A stretch of DNA of 5,944 nt from contig JAGOIM010000098.1 of NCBI GenBank assembly GCA_017995665.1, forward strand, positions 1 to 5,944. Direction: 5' to 3'. The notes under the pieces are model-generated. The model did no database searches and was not told where the DNA came from. It saw only the letters and a program-made list of their open reading frames with translations. The position numbers and the translations under genes were made by a program. The DNA is from Anaerolineaceae bacterium. GTDB lineage: Bacteria > Chloroflexota > Anaerolineae > Anaerolineales > Anaerolineaceae. Position 1 is the first letter of the stretch. Every line of letters starts with the position of its first letter. Below, piece after piece: positions 1 to 5,240 of this stretch.

Positions 1-2
1 AA

Positions 3-434
3 ACGCTAATTGGTGTGATGGGTGAAATTCATCCCATGGTCAGACAAAATTATGACTTTGCCGAAGGTCCGGTTTTAGCGGTTGAAATCTATTTGGATAA
101 ATTAATGCCTTTGATTGGCAAAGGTTTCGAAGCCAAACCGCTCTCCACCTTCCCTGCCATGGTTGAAGACATCGCGCTCTTGGTGAACGAAGACGTCCCA
201 GCCGAAAGAATTGAAGAGCTGATCTGGCGTGCCGGTGGAAAACTTTTACAAAAAGTGGTTTTGTTCGACCTCTTCCGCAGTGAAAAACTTGGGCTTGGCA
301 AGAAAAGTCTGGCATATCAACTGACTTATCAAGCCTTTGACCGCACCCTAACGGTGGCAGATGCTGCTGCAGTCCGCAAGAAGATAACAAAAGTTTTGTC
401 TTATGAAATCGGTGCGGTGCTAAGGGACTCTTAG
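3..434 (+). CDS. pheT: Phenylalanine-tRNA ligase beta subunit, C-terminal part (5' end outside window)
   Basis: PheT pairs with PheS in the cytoplasmic (alpha-beta)2 enzyme that charges tRNA-Phe. The reading frame is open from base 3, so only about the last 143 residues are present; the family is usually near 800 residues. The visible part starts in the end of the catalytic-like core with the typical G-x-x-GEIHP motif (bases 12-35). The C-terminal ferredoxin-fold anticodon-binding (FDX-ACB) domain follows from about base 138: PLSTFPAMVEDIALLV, then the LFDLFR strand, KKSLAYQLTYQ and DRTLT. This domain contacts the tRNA anticodon. The GTG/ATG pair at 15-20 lies inside the conserved motif and is not a start. 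The stop is TAG at 432-434. The next gene begins within a few bases, so the two are probably one operon. The identification is firm; nothing in the visible part looks broken. Confidence 0.95.
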   Translation, partial: TLIGVMGEIHPMVRQNYDFAEGPVLAVEIYLDKLMPLIGKGFEAKPLSTFPAMVEDIALLVNEDVPAERIEELIWRAGGKLLQKVVLFDLFRSEKLGLGKKSLAYQLTYQAFDRTLTVADAAAVRKKITKVLSYEIGAVLRDS

Positions 435-436
435 GA
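433..436 (+). promoter_or_regulatory. Ribosome binding site AGGA overlapping the pheT stop codon
   Basis: AGGA shares two bases with the TAG stop of pheT. It lies 3 nt before a first ATG (440) and 6 nt before a second ATG (443). Normal spacing favours the second ATG as the start of the DsrE-like gene. The overlap with the stop codon suggests translational coupling to pheT. Confidence 0.6.
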
Positions 437-442
437 AAAATG

Positions 443-778
443 ATGAAAACAGTTTTAACCTTTACGCATAATGGCATGGGCGATGCGCCCGAAGGCTTGC
501 AAGAAGCCTTGGTTGTCAAATATCTAAGTTTGTTAAGCCAGGAAAGCGATTTGCCTTCTCAAATCCTGTTTTATACCGAAGGCGTAAAGCTGGTTTGCGA
601 AGGCTCACCGGTGATTGGCTGGTTGAAAATTTTGGAAGAAAAGGGCGTTGAGCTAACCATTTGCTCTACTTGCCTGGATTTCTTCGGCTTGTCAGATCAG
701 GTCCGCGTTGGTAAGGTCGGTGGAATGCCTGGGATTTTGAAAGCCTTGCAAGAAGCAGAAAAAGTTATCAGTCTTTAA
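443..778 (+). CDS. DsrE-fold protein resembling the C-terminal domain of YedF
   Basis: A small cytoplasmic protein of 111 residues (112 if the ATG at 440 is used). It matches the DsrE/DsrF-like domain that forms the C-terminal half of YedF, annotated as a sulfurtransferase-like protein of selenium metabolism. Family marks, numbered from the ATG at 443: the N-terminal strand and loop VLTFTHNGMGD (4-14), ILFYTEGVKLVCEGS (41-55), then CSTCLDFFGL (74-83), which carries the CxxC pair Cys74/Cys77, and a final strand KVISL. Cys52 is a third possible reactive residue. DsrE-type proteins pass sulfur as a cysteine persulfide, so the CxxC loop is the likely functional site. The TusA-like N-terminal domain of full YedF is absent, and no TusA gene or selenium gene is visible nearby. 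It is the last gene of the pheT unit. The fold is fairly sure; the substrate is unknown. Confidence 0.82.
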   Translation: MKTVLTFTHNGMGDAPEGLQEALVVKYLSLLSQESDLPSQILFYTEGVKLVCEGSPVIGWLKILEEKGVELTICSTCLDFFGLSDQVRVGKVGGMPGILKALQEAEKVISL

Positions 779-798
779 GCGGCATGCTTGAAGCAAAA
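772..798 (+). repeat. Imperfect direct repeat R1, copy 1
   Basis: It begins with the 13-mer TCTTTAAGCGGCA and matches 1000-1026 at 23 of 27 positions by hand alignment. This copy includes the stop codon of the DsrE-like gene (TAA, 776-778). Three of the four differences are G here and A in the downstream copy. Confidence 0.6.
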
Positions 799-817
799 AT
801 TTCAGATTTTAACAACC

Positions 818-841
818 TGAAAATCGTCTTTTGGCGAAAAT
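818..841 (+). repeat. Imperfect direct repeat R2, copy 1
   Basis: It matches 962-985 at 19 of 24 positions. All five differences are C or G here and T or A there (transitions). The region is AT-rich, so chance similarity cannot be excluded. Confidence 0.4.
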
Positions 842-849
842 AATTTTCG
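835..849. repeat. Short inverted repeat CGAAAA-TAA-TTTTCG
   Basis: A perfect 6-bp inverted repeat with a 3-base loop directly abuts the CGTACGG end of palindrome A (they share CG at 848-849). It may be part of that element, or simple AT-rich symmetry. Confidence 0.35.
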
Positions 850-878
850 TACGGAGGGGTTTTAACCCCTCCTGTATG
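848..878 (+). repeat. Palindromic element A (REP/MITE-like)
   Basis: The element runs from CGTACGG to GTATG. It contains a perfect 9-bp stem GGAGGGGTT / AACCCCTCC (853-861 with 864-872) around a 2-base centre. TAC (850-852) and GTA (874-876) can extend the stem past one bulged T. No T-tract follows, so it is not a terminator. It aligns with 914-943 read on the minus strand. It lies in the predicted 3' untranslated region of the pheT-dsrE transcript. Confidence 0.75.
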
Positions 879-913
879 GATAACTTATTAAAATTTTTTG
901 GGCTTTACTTCAA

Positions 914-943
914 CATAGGGCTGGGTTGAAACCCAGCCGTACG
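914..943 (-). repeat. Palindromic element B, inverted copy of A
   Basis: Read on the minus strand this element also starts CGTACGG and ends TATG. It has a perfect 9-bp stem GGCTGGGTT / AACCCAGCC (plus-strand 919-927 with 930-938). Compared with element A, stem pairs 3 and 4 have changed on both sides (A-T to C-G, and G-C to T-A), so pairing is kept although the sequence differs. The CGTACGG ends of A and B point away from each other. Confidence 0.75.
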
Positions 944-961
944 CCATAATCTTTTCCTCGT

Positions 962-985
962 TGAAAATTATTTTTTGGTAAAAAT
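962..985 (+). repeat. Imperfect direct repeat R2, copy 2
   Basis: The downstream, more AT-rich partner of 818-841, with the core GAAAATTATTTTTTGG. See that entry for the comparison. Confidence 0.4.
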
Positions 986-999
986 TGGAAACTCCGGAA

Positions 1000-1026
1000 T
1001 CTTTAAGCGGCAAACTTAAAACAAAA
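1000..1026 (+). repeat. Imperfect direct repeat R1, copy 2
   Basis: The partner of 772-798, sharing the exact 13-mer TCTTTAAGCGGCA (1000-1012). Its end runs into the left arm of the terminator. Together the two copies bracket both palindromic elements. Confidence 0.6.
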
Positions 1027-1057
1027 CGGGATGATTAAAAATGCCATCCCGTTTTTT
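1023..1057. terminator. Bidirectional intrinsic terminator between convergent operons
   Basis: The stem CGGGATG (1027-1033) pairs with CATCCCG (1045-1051), and AAAA (1023-1026) can extend it by pairing with TTTT (1052-1055). On the plus strand a run of six T follows, ending the pheT-dsrE unit. On the minus strand the flanking AAAA gives a run of four T, 20-odd bases beyond the stop of the phosphoribosyltransferase gene. It therefore can serve both convergent transcripts, better on the plus strand. Confidence 0.85.
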
Positions 1058-1076
1058 CTTGCGTAAATGAAAAACC

Positions 1077-2420
1077 TTACCAAACGCGCTCAAGTTCTGG
1101 ATTTTCAGTCGCTTTCCGGCCCACTTTTGCCAAATCAACCCATTCTCCATGAACTTTTACCCGAACGACATCGGCAGTAAAGTCCGTATTCGTCGCTCCG
1201 GAATTATTGAAAAGGGAAGAACCAACCGCATAGATATCAACCGGCACTTCGAGCTTCTCGAATTTAGTAATTTTTTCGTTATTAAAGCCACCGGAAACGA
1301 CAATTTTGACGTTTTGACAATATTCCTTGGCGATTTCAAGCGCTTCTTCCGGCAAATCCCAATCGAGATAAGCACTGTCCAGCGCCTGACGAGTTTTGAA
1401 GACCAGGCGCGGATTCACGCCCAAATCAAGCGCAGGATCGCCCAAGGGTTGCACGGAAACATCGCGCATACTCGATCCGGTGTCCAAGCGCACGCCATAT
1501 AGCACATAGCGTTTCGCCTCTTCCATCTCACCTTTATTGATCAGTTCATAATATTTCTCGAACATCACCTTGGCAACCTGAAGCGAAATACCGACACAAT
1601 CATTGGTGAAATCAACCAGGGCAATTCGCGAAATTTCAGCCGGCAAAACTCGTGAGAAAGCCAAAACCGCCTCTGCCGTATCACCCAAAAAGCTGCAAAT
1701 CCCGGAATGCGAAATCGTTCCGCCACCAAAACCGCCCCACCAATCTCCCTGTGCATCCGTTGAAACATAGGTTGAAGTGTTTTCGCCGAAGTCCATGTTA
1801 TAGCGTTGGACAGCCATCAGATAGGCATAACCATCGGCCGCCTGCACCTCGTGCACGTCAAAGCGGGCGGGAAAAAACATCAGCGGTTTGCCATTGGCGG
1901 CCACCTGCGTGTTGTAAACATTCGTCGCAATTCGGCTGGCGCGGGCTAAAATGCCCAAAGTTGAGGTTTCGAGAATAGCAAAATCACGATAGCGACCGCG
2001 GACGCGCATAACAGGCTGAACATGCAGCGGGTTGCCGTCATAATGGACTGTTGCCCCGTCCTGCACTGCCCAAACCTGCAATTTATCAGCGGTGCTGACA
2101 AATTCGCCATCCTCAAAATAACCGGTGGCATGCTGGAGCATCGTCAGGGCTTTGTCAACTCCGACCACAATTGTGGTGCCCGGACGTCGGGTGAACCATT
2201 GCATTTCGACTTCAATATCACCGGTCATAATATCTTCCGGAGAAATGCCGGGCGGCAAACGATGATCACTGCCTTGGTAACGATAGCCTTGTTCGGATAG
2301 CTTTTCGAGCATCGTGGCGATATTGACGAAATACTTATCGGCATACCAGCCTTTACGCATCCGTTCAATGTCTAATTTGAAAGTTTTATCATCCAAACGT
2401 TTTCCGTTGAAAAGACTCAT
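1077..2420 (-). CDS. pncB: Nicotinate phosphoribosyltransferase family protein
   Basis: A cytoplasmic enzyme of 447 residues, expected to join nicotinate and PRPP (helped by ATP) into nicotinate mononucleotide in NAD salvage. Visible marks: MQWFTRRPGTTIVVGVDKAL (73-92), MRVRGRYRDFAILETSTLG (138-156), FFPARFDVHEVQAADGYAY (182-200), STDAQGDWWGG (220-230), and GGGTISHS (232-239). His238 sits where the family has its conserved, phosphorylated histidine. After these come YGVRLDTGS (308-316), VSGGFN (375-380) and AVGSSLF (398-404) of the phosphate-binding barrel, then ADVVRVKVHGEWVDLAKVG near the end. It belongs to the longer branch in which the usual RLDSGD reads RLDTGS, so a different pyridine substrate (for example nicotinamide) cannot be ruled out. 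The start ATG (2418-2420) has GAGG four bases upstream. It is the second gene of an operon, 43 nt after the DUF368 gene. The family is sure; the exact substrate is inferred. Confidence 0.88.
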   Translation of the reverse strand: MSLFNGKRLDDKTFKLDIERMRKGWYADKYFVNIATMLEKLSEQGYRYQGSDHRLPPGISPEDIMTGDIEVEMQWFTRRPGTTIVVGVDKALTMLQHATGYFEDGEFVSTADKLQVWAVQDGATVHYDGNPLHVQPVMRVRGRYRDFAILETSTLGILARASRIATNVYNTQVAANGKPLMFFPARFDVHEVQAADGYAYLMAVQRYNMDFGENTSTYVSTDAQGDWWGGFGGGTISHSGICSFLGDTAEAVLAFSRVLPAEISRIALVDFTNDCVGISLQVAKVMFEKYYELINKGEMEEAKRYVLYGVRLDTGSSMRDVSVQPLGDPALDLGVNPRLVFKTRQALDSAYLDWDLPEEALEIAKEYCQNVKIVVSGGFNNEKITKFEKLEVPVDIYAVGSSLFNNSGATNTDFTADVVRVKVHGEWVDLAKVGRKATENPELERVW

Positions 2421-2463
2421 TTTTCCTCAATTTCAGGCATTTTCTGCCAGATTAAATCAGTGC

Positions 2464-3351
2464 TTAAAAAAGCGATTCGTGCGGGTTCTTCTCGTCCAGT
2501 TTTGCCAAAGCATAAGAAGCTGCCCCGGCAACCAGGAAGAGCACGGCGCAAATCGCAATCGTACCAAAACCACTCACACCCGAAGGAATGATTGCGGCAG
2601 TCGAACCAATCACAACACCGAGAATCAAATGATACATCAAGGTGTATTGCCTGCTGAAAAGCCAGTTGATTAGCTTGGCGAACAGGAAAATTACCAAAAC
2701 TAAGCCAATAACCAAGGGGATAATCACACCGAAATCCAAATTCTTGATTCCGGTTGCCATAGGATGATACAACTCCATATACATAAGAAAATTGGATGGA
2801 CTCAAACCGGGGACAATCAGCCCCAAACCAGTTAGGGCACCGGCCATAACCCAAGCCCAGAAACTGCCTTCCACTTGAACCGAGCCAATCGTTTCAATCC
2901 AGCCCATAAAGAAATAGATAGCAACCGCAACGCCCACCAGCAAAACCCAATGCCAGGGTTTTCGGCCTTCTTTTCCGGCAGTTTTTACCAAAGATGGAAT
3001 TGTTCCTGCGATGAAGCCAATAAAGAGCCAGGTGAACTGGGCTTCATAATTATCAAGAGCAAAATCAACCACTGCCGAAAAAGCCACCACACCCAGAAAA
3101 CCACCAATTCCAACCGGCAAGAAAAAGAGTAATTGTTCGACAAATTTTTTGCGAAGATCTGCCAACCAGCGCAAAAGCGGCTCGTAAATTCCAAAAACAA
3201 CCAACATCACACCACCGGAAAGACCGGGAGTGATGGCACCGATGCCTGCCAAAAAGCCTTTAAAAAAGCGAACAATCCAGCCAACGAAAGAATTCCCGGG
3301 ATTTCCTGCTGGTTTTGTAGTTTCTATTTCTGTTTCTGTTTCTGTAGTCAT
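2464..3351 (-). CDS. DUF368 (PopT-type) polyprenyl-phosphate translocase
   Basis: A multi-span inner-membrane protein of 295 residues. DUF368 proteins (PopT) are known to return undecaprenyl phosphate, the lipid carrier of peptidoglycan and other envelope polymers, across the membrane. It carries the two related family motifs: GFLAGIGAITPGLSGG then GIYEPLL (32-60), and GALTGLGLIVPGLSPSN then LYHPM (171-198). This is the internal repeat expected of the family. In the second copy SGG is replaced by SPS. Other hydrophobic spans lie near 75-98, 107-120, 134-150, 207-230, 241-256 and 263-283. The N-terminus is an acidic Thr/Glu tail (TETETEIETT) before Lys13. The start at 3351 is chosen because AGAGG lies 4 nt upstream; an in-frame TTG at 3366 would place that site inside the gene and sits only about 8 nt after the predicted transcription start. 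It is the first gene of the operon with the phosphoribosyltransferase. The family is firm; carrier specificity is inferred. Confidence 0.88.
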   Translation of the reverse strand: MTTETETEIETTKPAGNPGNSFVGWIVRFFKGFLAGIGAITPGLSGGVMLVVFGIYEPLLRWLADLRKKFVEQLLFFLPVGIGGFLGVVAFSAVVDFALDNYEAQFTWLFIGFIAGTIPSLVKTAGKEGRKPWHWVLLVGVAVAIYFFMGWIETIGSVQVEGSFWAWVMAGALTGLGLIVPGLSPSNFLMYMELYHPMATGIKNLDFGVIIPLVIGLVLVIFLFAKLINWLFSRQYTLMYHLILGVVIGSTAAIIPSGVSGFGTIAICAVLFLVAGAASYALAKLDEKNPHESLF

Positions 3352-3380
3352 AAAACCTCTATTCAAAATGCGTTGCGTCC

Positions 3381-3409
3381 ATTCTACAACAGTTTAGGAA
3401 ATCGGTGAA
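3381..3409 (-). promoter_or_regulatory. Predicted sigma70-type promoter of the DUF368 operon
   Basis: On the minus strand, TTCACC (plus 3404-3409, four of six matches to TTGACA) and TAGAAT (plus 3381-3386) are 17 bp apart. Transcription would start near 3374, giving a leader of about 23 nt that contains the AGAGG site and places the start at 3351. Read by eye; not tested. Confidence 0.5.
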
Positions 3410-3449
3410 ATAGCTGTCAGCACCCGGCTATTGGAAATTGACGGTTTCT

Positions 3450-3482
3450 AAATTGGGGATCCTTGGCTGAATACCCCAATTT
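3450..3482. promoter_or_regulatory. Inverted repeat in the divergent promoter region
   Basis: AATTGGGG (3451-3458) and CCCCAATT (3474-3481) form a perfect 8-bp inverted repeat, extended to 9 bp by A3450/T3482, with a 15-base centre. It sits between the two divergent promoters, upstream of both start sites. It could be an operator. On the plus strand it is followed by TTTCTTG and so could also end stray transcripts. No known regulator site is recognised. Confidence 0.45.
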
Positions 3483-3514
3483 TCTTGTAATTAACTGTTT
3501 CTTGCTTAAGTCAG

Positions 3515-3523
3515 TGTTAGAAT
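3515..3523 (+). promoter_or_regulatory. Predicted extended -10 promoter of the thioesterase gene
   Basis: TGTTAGAAT fits an extended -10 (TG, one base, then TAGAAT). The 17-bp-spaced -35 position reads CTGTTT, which is weak, as is common with extended -10 promoters. Transcription would begin near 3530, just before the GAGGA site, leaving a very short leader. That argues against the upstream ATG at 3522. Confidence 0.4.
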
Positions 3524-3539
3524 GGTTGCGAGGAAATTT

Positions 3540-4313
3540 ATGAATAACAAAACTGATTATAAATACATAGAAAAAATTAAAATGAGTGGCAACGATTGTG
3601 ATTTTCACGGTCAATGGAAACCGGCCGCGTTTTTCCGCGCAATGGGAGACGTTGCCTTGCACCATTCTGATACGGTTGGAGCCGGTCTGGATGACATGGC
3701 AGCTCATGATTGTTTTTGGGTTTTTAGCCGCACAAAAATCAAATTTATTCGCTATCCGAGATTTAACGAAGAAATCACCGTTCGCACATGGGCTCGCAAA
3801 ATTCAACAAAAGATTTTTTACATCCGTGAGGCTGAATTATTGGATGAGCAAGACAAATTTGTCGCTTTGACAACCTCCGCCTATCTGGTGGTCGATATGG
3901 AACATCGCAGCCTCGTTCCGGCATCGCGTCTGCCCTGGGTGAACTTCGATCTAACTCACGACGAATATGCAATTGATGAACAACTTGATAAATTAATTCT
4001 CCCCGAAGGCGGAGAAGAATATCTTAGACAGACAATTGGCTATTCAGCGGTTGACCCGAACGGTCACGCCAACAACGGCCGCTATGTAGAAGCGATTTGC
4101 GATAGTTTTGACTTCGATCGCTACAAAACGCAGGAAATCGATTGGATGCAAATCAATTTTGATAAAGAAGTGCGCCCAAAGGATACCGTTGCGGTAAATT
4201 GCGTCGAACTACCGGAGCAGGAACTGTTCTATGGCTTGAGCGGAAATAATTTAAGCAATCAGAGCCGCGCTTTTGAAGCGTTGGTTAAGTTTCGCCCAAG
4301 ACTCTCCGACTAA
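3540..4313 (+). CDS. Acyl-ACP thioesterase (FatA/FatB-like, double hotdog)
   Basis: A cytoplasmic enzyme of 257 residues, expected to hydrolyse acyl-ACP and so release free fatty acids from fatty-acid synthesis. The first hotdog half covers about residues 8-135 (GQWKPAAFFRAMGDVALHHS at 24-43, then the strand FYIREAELLDEQDKFVALTT at 93-112). The second covers about 160-255. The second half carries YSAVDPNGHANNGRYV (168-183), which matches the plant D-x-N-x-H-x-N-N signature, giving Asp172, Asn174 and His176 as catalytic residues. Further on, INFDKEVRPKD (205-215) aligns with the plant segment that ends in Glu-Cys: Glu210 is kept and the cysteine is Val211. The start ATG at 3540 has GAGGA (3530-3534) 5 nt upstream; the in-frame ATG at 3522 has no such site and lies in the predicted -10. 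It is divergent from the DUF368 operon and overlaps the padR-like gene tail to tail. The family is firm; chain-length preference cannot be read. Confidence 0.9.
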   Translation: MNNKTDYKYIEKIKMSGNDCDFHGQWKPAAFFRAMGDVALHHSDTVGAGLDDMAAHDCFWVFSRTKIKFIRYPRFNEEITVRTWARKIQQKIFYIREAELLDEQDKFVALTTSAYLVVDMEHRSLVPASRLPWVNFDLTHDEYAIDEQLDKLILPEGGEEYLRQTIGYSAVDPNGHANNGRYVEAICDSFDFDRYKTQEIDWMQINFDKEVRPKDTVAVNCVELPEQELFYGLSGNNLSNQSRAFEALVKFRPRLSD

Positions 4314-4864
4314 GACTGCTCTTCCCTGAGAAAGTTCTTTTCCAGGTAATCCAGCCAATGCAAGGTTGCCCGGTCGCGATAGAGACGATAGGATGTTACG
4401 AAAAACTCGTCAACGCCCTCTTCGTTTCGATTGTTAAAATCGTTTTGTAAACCATCGTACCAGGCTTGGCTTACCTGCCGTTGCTTTTGAATAAGCTCCA
4501 AAACCGCTTCGTTCCCGTATCGTCGGGCGACAATTAGCTTAGCCAAAAAAATTTGGCGCAAATCGCGCGCTTTAGGCACCGGGGTCGCAATCCATTTCAT
4601 GAGGGAACTCTTACCTGCCTCCGTAATCCGGAGCATGATTCGACCTTGCGCCTCTTCAGATTCTTCAGAAAATTGTTCGATGTAGCCATCGAGTTCCAGC
4701 CGGTCTAATTTTGAATAAAAAAGAGCTTGCTTCACATTCCAGATTTTATTGACACCGGGCATTTCGCAGAGGCGATTATGCAGTTCGTAGCCATATAGCG
4801 GCTGTTCATCCAGCATTGCCAAAATGATGTGTTCCAGAGAAATTGGGCTGGCAGGACGAGGCAT
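4310..4864 (-). CDS. PadR-family transcriptional regulator
   Basis: A DNA-binding regulator of 184 residues, likely a dimer. The N-terminal winged helix-turn-helix spans about residues 7-92: ISLEHIILAMLDEQPLYGYEL (8-28), typical of PadR, then WNVKQALFYSKLDRLELDGYI (42-62), the recognition helix and the start of the wing, and the wing to LRITEAGKSSLMKWI. The C-terminal half (about 98-180) is helical and carries FLAKLIVARRYG (106-117) and a Tyr/Trp-rich last helix, as in the longer PadR proteins whose C-terminal helices dimerise. The start at 4864 is chosen because the PadR domain begins right after it; a TTG 57 bases further upstream would only add 19 basic, non-family residues read from inside the cupin gene. 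It lies 2 nt after the cupin stop, so it is probably translated by coupling. Its stop (4310-4312) overlaps that of the thioesterase gene. Its target is not known; the repeat boxes at 5240-5285 are candidates. Confidence 0.9.
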   Translation of the reverse strand: MPRPASPISLEHIILAMLDEQPLYGYELHNRLCEMPGVNKIWNVKQALFYSKLDRLELDGYIEQFSEESEEAQGRIMLRITEAGKSSLMKWIATPVPKARDLRQIFLAKLIVARRYGNEAVLELIQKQRQVSQAWYDGLQNDFNNRNEEGVDEFFVTSYRLYRDRATLHWLDYLEKNFLREEQS

Positions 4865-4866
4865 AA

Positions 4867-5229
4867 CTACTCGTCTTTCTCTACTGTAACAGTCTCGTCT
4901 TCTCTGTTGGGGACAATGCAAAGGAATTCGAAAGCTTCATCGCCAATCGTTTCATAGCTGTGAGGGACAGTTGCCGGGATGTAAACCACGTCCCCGGCTT
5001 TGACAATGAATTCTTCCTTATCAATCAAAACCTTGGCACTTCCGCTGAGGACATATTGCTCATGCTCCACCAAATTGTAATGGAAGGGCATCGAACCGCC
5101 ACTTTTGATGCTGAATTTGCGCAAGGCAAAATTGGGAGCTTCATTCGAAGAGATCAAGACCGCTTTATAAGCGTCCTTGCCAAGCGGCAGAAGCTCACTC
5201 GGGACTTCATGACTATGTTTTACGGACAT
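4867..5229 (-). CDS. Small single-domain cupin protein
   Basis: A cytoplasmic protein of 120 residues with one cupin beta-barrel. Motif 1 is GGSMPFHYNLVEHEQYVLSG (44-63). His50 is present, the second usual His is Asn52, and Glu55, His56 and Glu57 follow. Motif 2 is GDVVYIPATVPH (79-90) with His90. His50, Glu55 or His56, and His90 could bind a metal. The C-terminus EFLCIVPNREDE (101-112) followed by an acidic tail is common in small sensor-like or enzymatic cupins. No substrate can be read from the sequence. The start at 5229 follows a near-perfect Shine-Dalgarno AGGAGGA; an upstream TTG or ATG would add residues encoded in the promoter. It is the first gene of the operon with the PadR-type regulator, so it may be the regulated gene or a ligand-handling partner. 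The fold is sure; the function is unknown. Confidence 0.85.
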   Translation of the reverse strand: MSVKHSHEVPSELLPLGKDAYKAVLISSNEAPNFALRKFSIKSGGSMPFHYNLVEHEQYVLSGSAKVLIDKEEFIVKAGDVVYIPATVPHSYETIGDEAFEFLCIVPNREDETVTVEKDE

Positions 5230-5233
5230 AAAT

Positions 5234-5240
5234 TCCTCCT
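5234..5240 (-). promoter_or_regulatory. Strong ribosome binding site of the cupin gene
   Basis: The minus strand reads AGGAGGA, then 4 nt to the ATG at 5229. It is the strongest such site in the window and fixes the cupin start. Its first base is shared with the TTACTTT box at 5240-5246. Confidence 0.8.

Noticed and set aside
40..519. Long open frame on the minus strand over the pheT end
   Set aside because: It lies antisense to clear PheT and DsrE-like coding sequence, and its translation (Cys/Arg/Pro-rich) shows no family feature.
853..938. Palindromes A and B as transcription terminators
   Set aside because: The stems are strong, but no T-run follows either one on either strand; the real terminator is at 1023-1057.
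772..1026. CRISPR array or complete insertion sequence
   Set aside because: Repeats are only paired and imperfect with unequal spacing, and there is no transposase or Cas coding sequence.
2436..2448. Small hairpin GGCA-N5-TGCC between the two minus-strand genes
   Set aside because: It has only four pairs and no T-tract after it, which is too weak to call a terminator or attenuator.
2417..2854. Minus-strand open frame overlapping the translocase gene
   Set aside because: It is an off-frame reading of the DUF368 gene. The Trp/Cys/Asp-rich product looks like a frame shadow, while the other frame shows family motifs.
3522..3539. Upstream ATG for the thioesterase
   Set aside because: There is no ribosome binding site before it, it lies in the predicted -10, and the GAGGA site fits the ATG at 3540.
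3417..3809. Minus-strand open frame across the divergent promoter and thioesterase start
   Set aside because: It runs antisense to the conserved thioesterase N-terminus, with no ribosome binding site and no recognisable domain.
4865..4921. Upstream TTG start for the PadR gene
   Set aside because: It adds 19 residues lying wholly inside the cupin gene's coding sequence. The PadR domain starts directly after the ATG at 4864.
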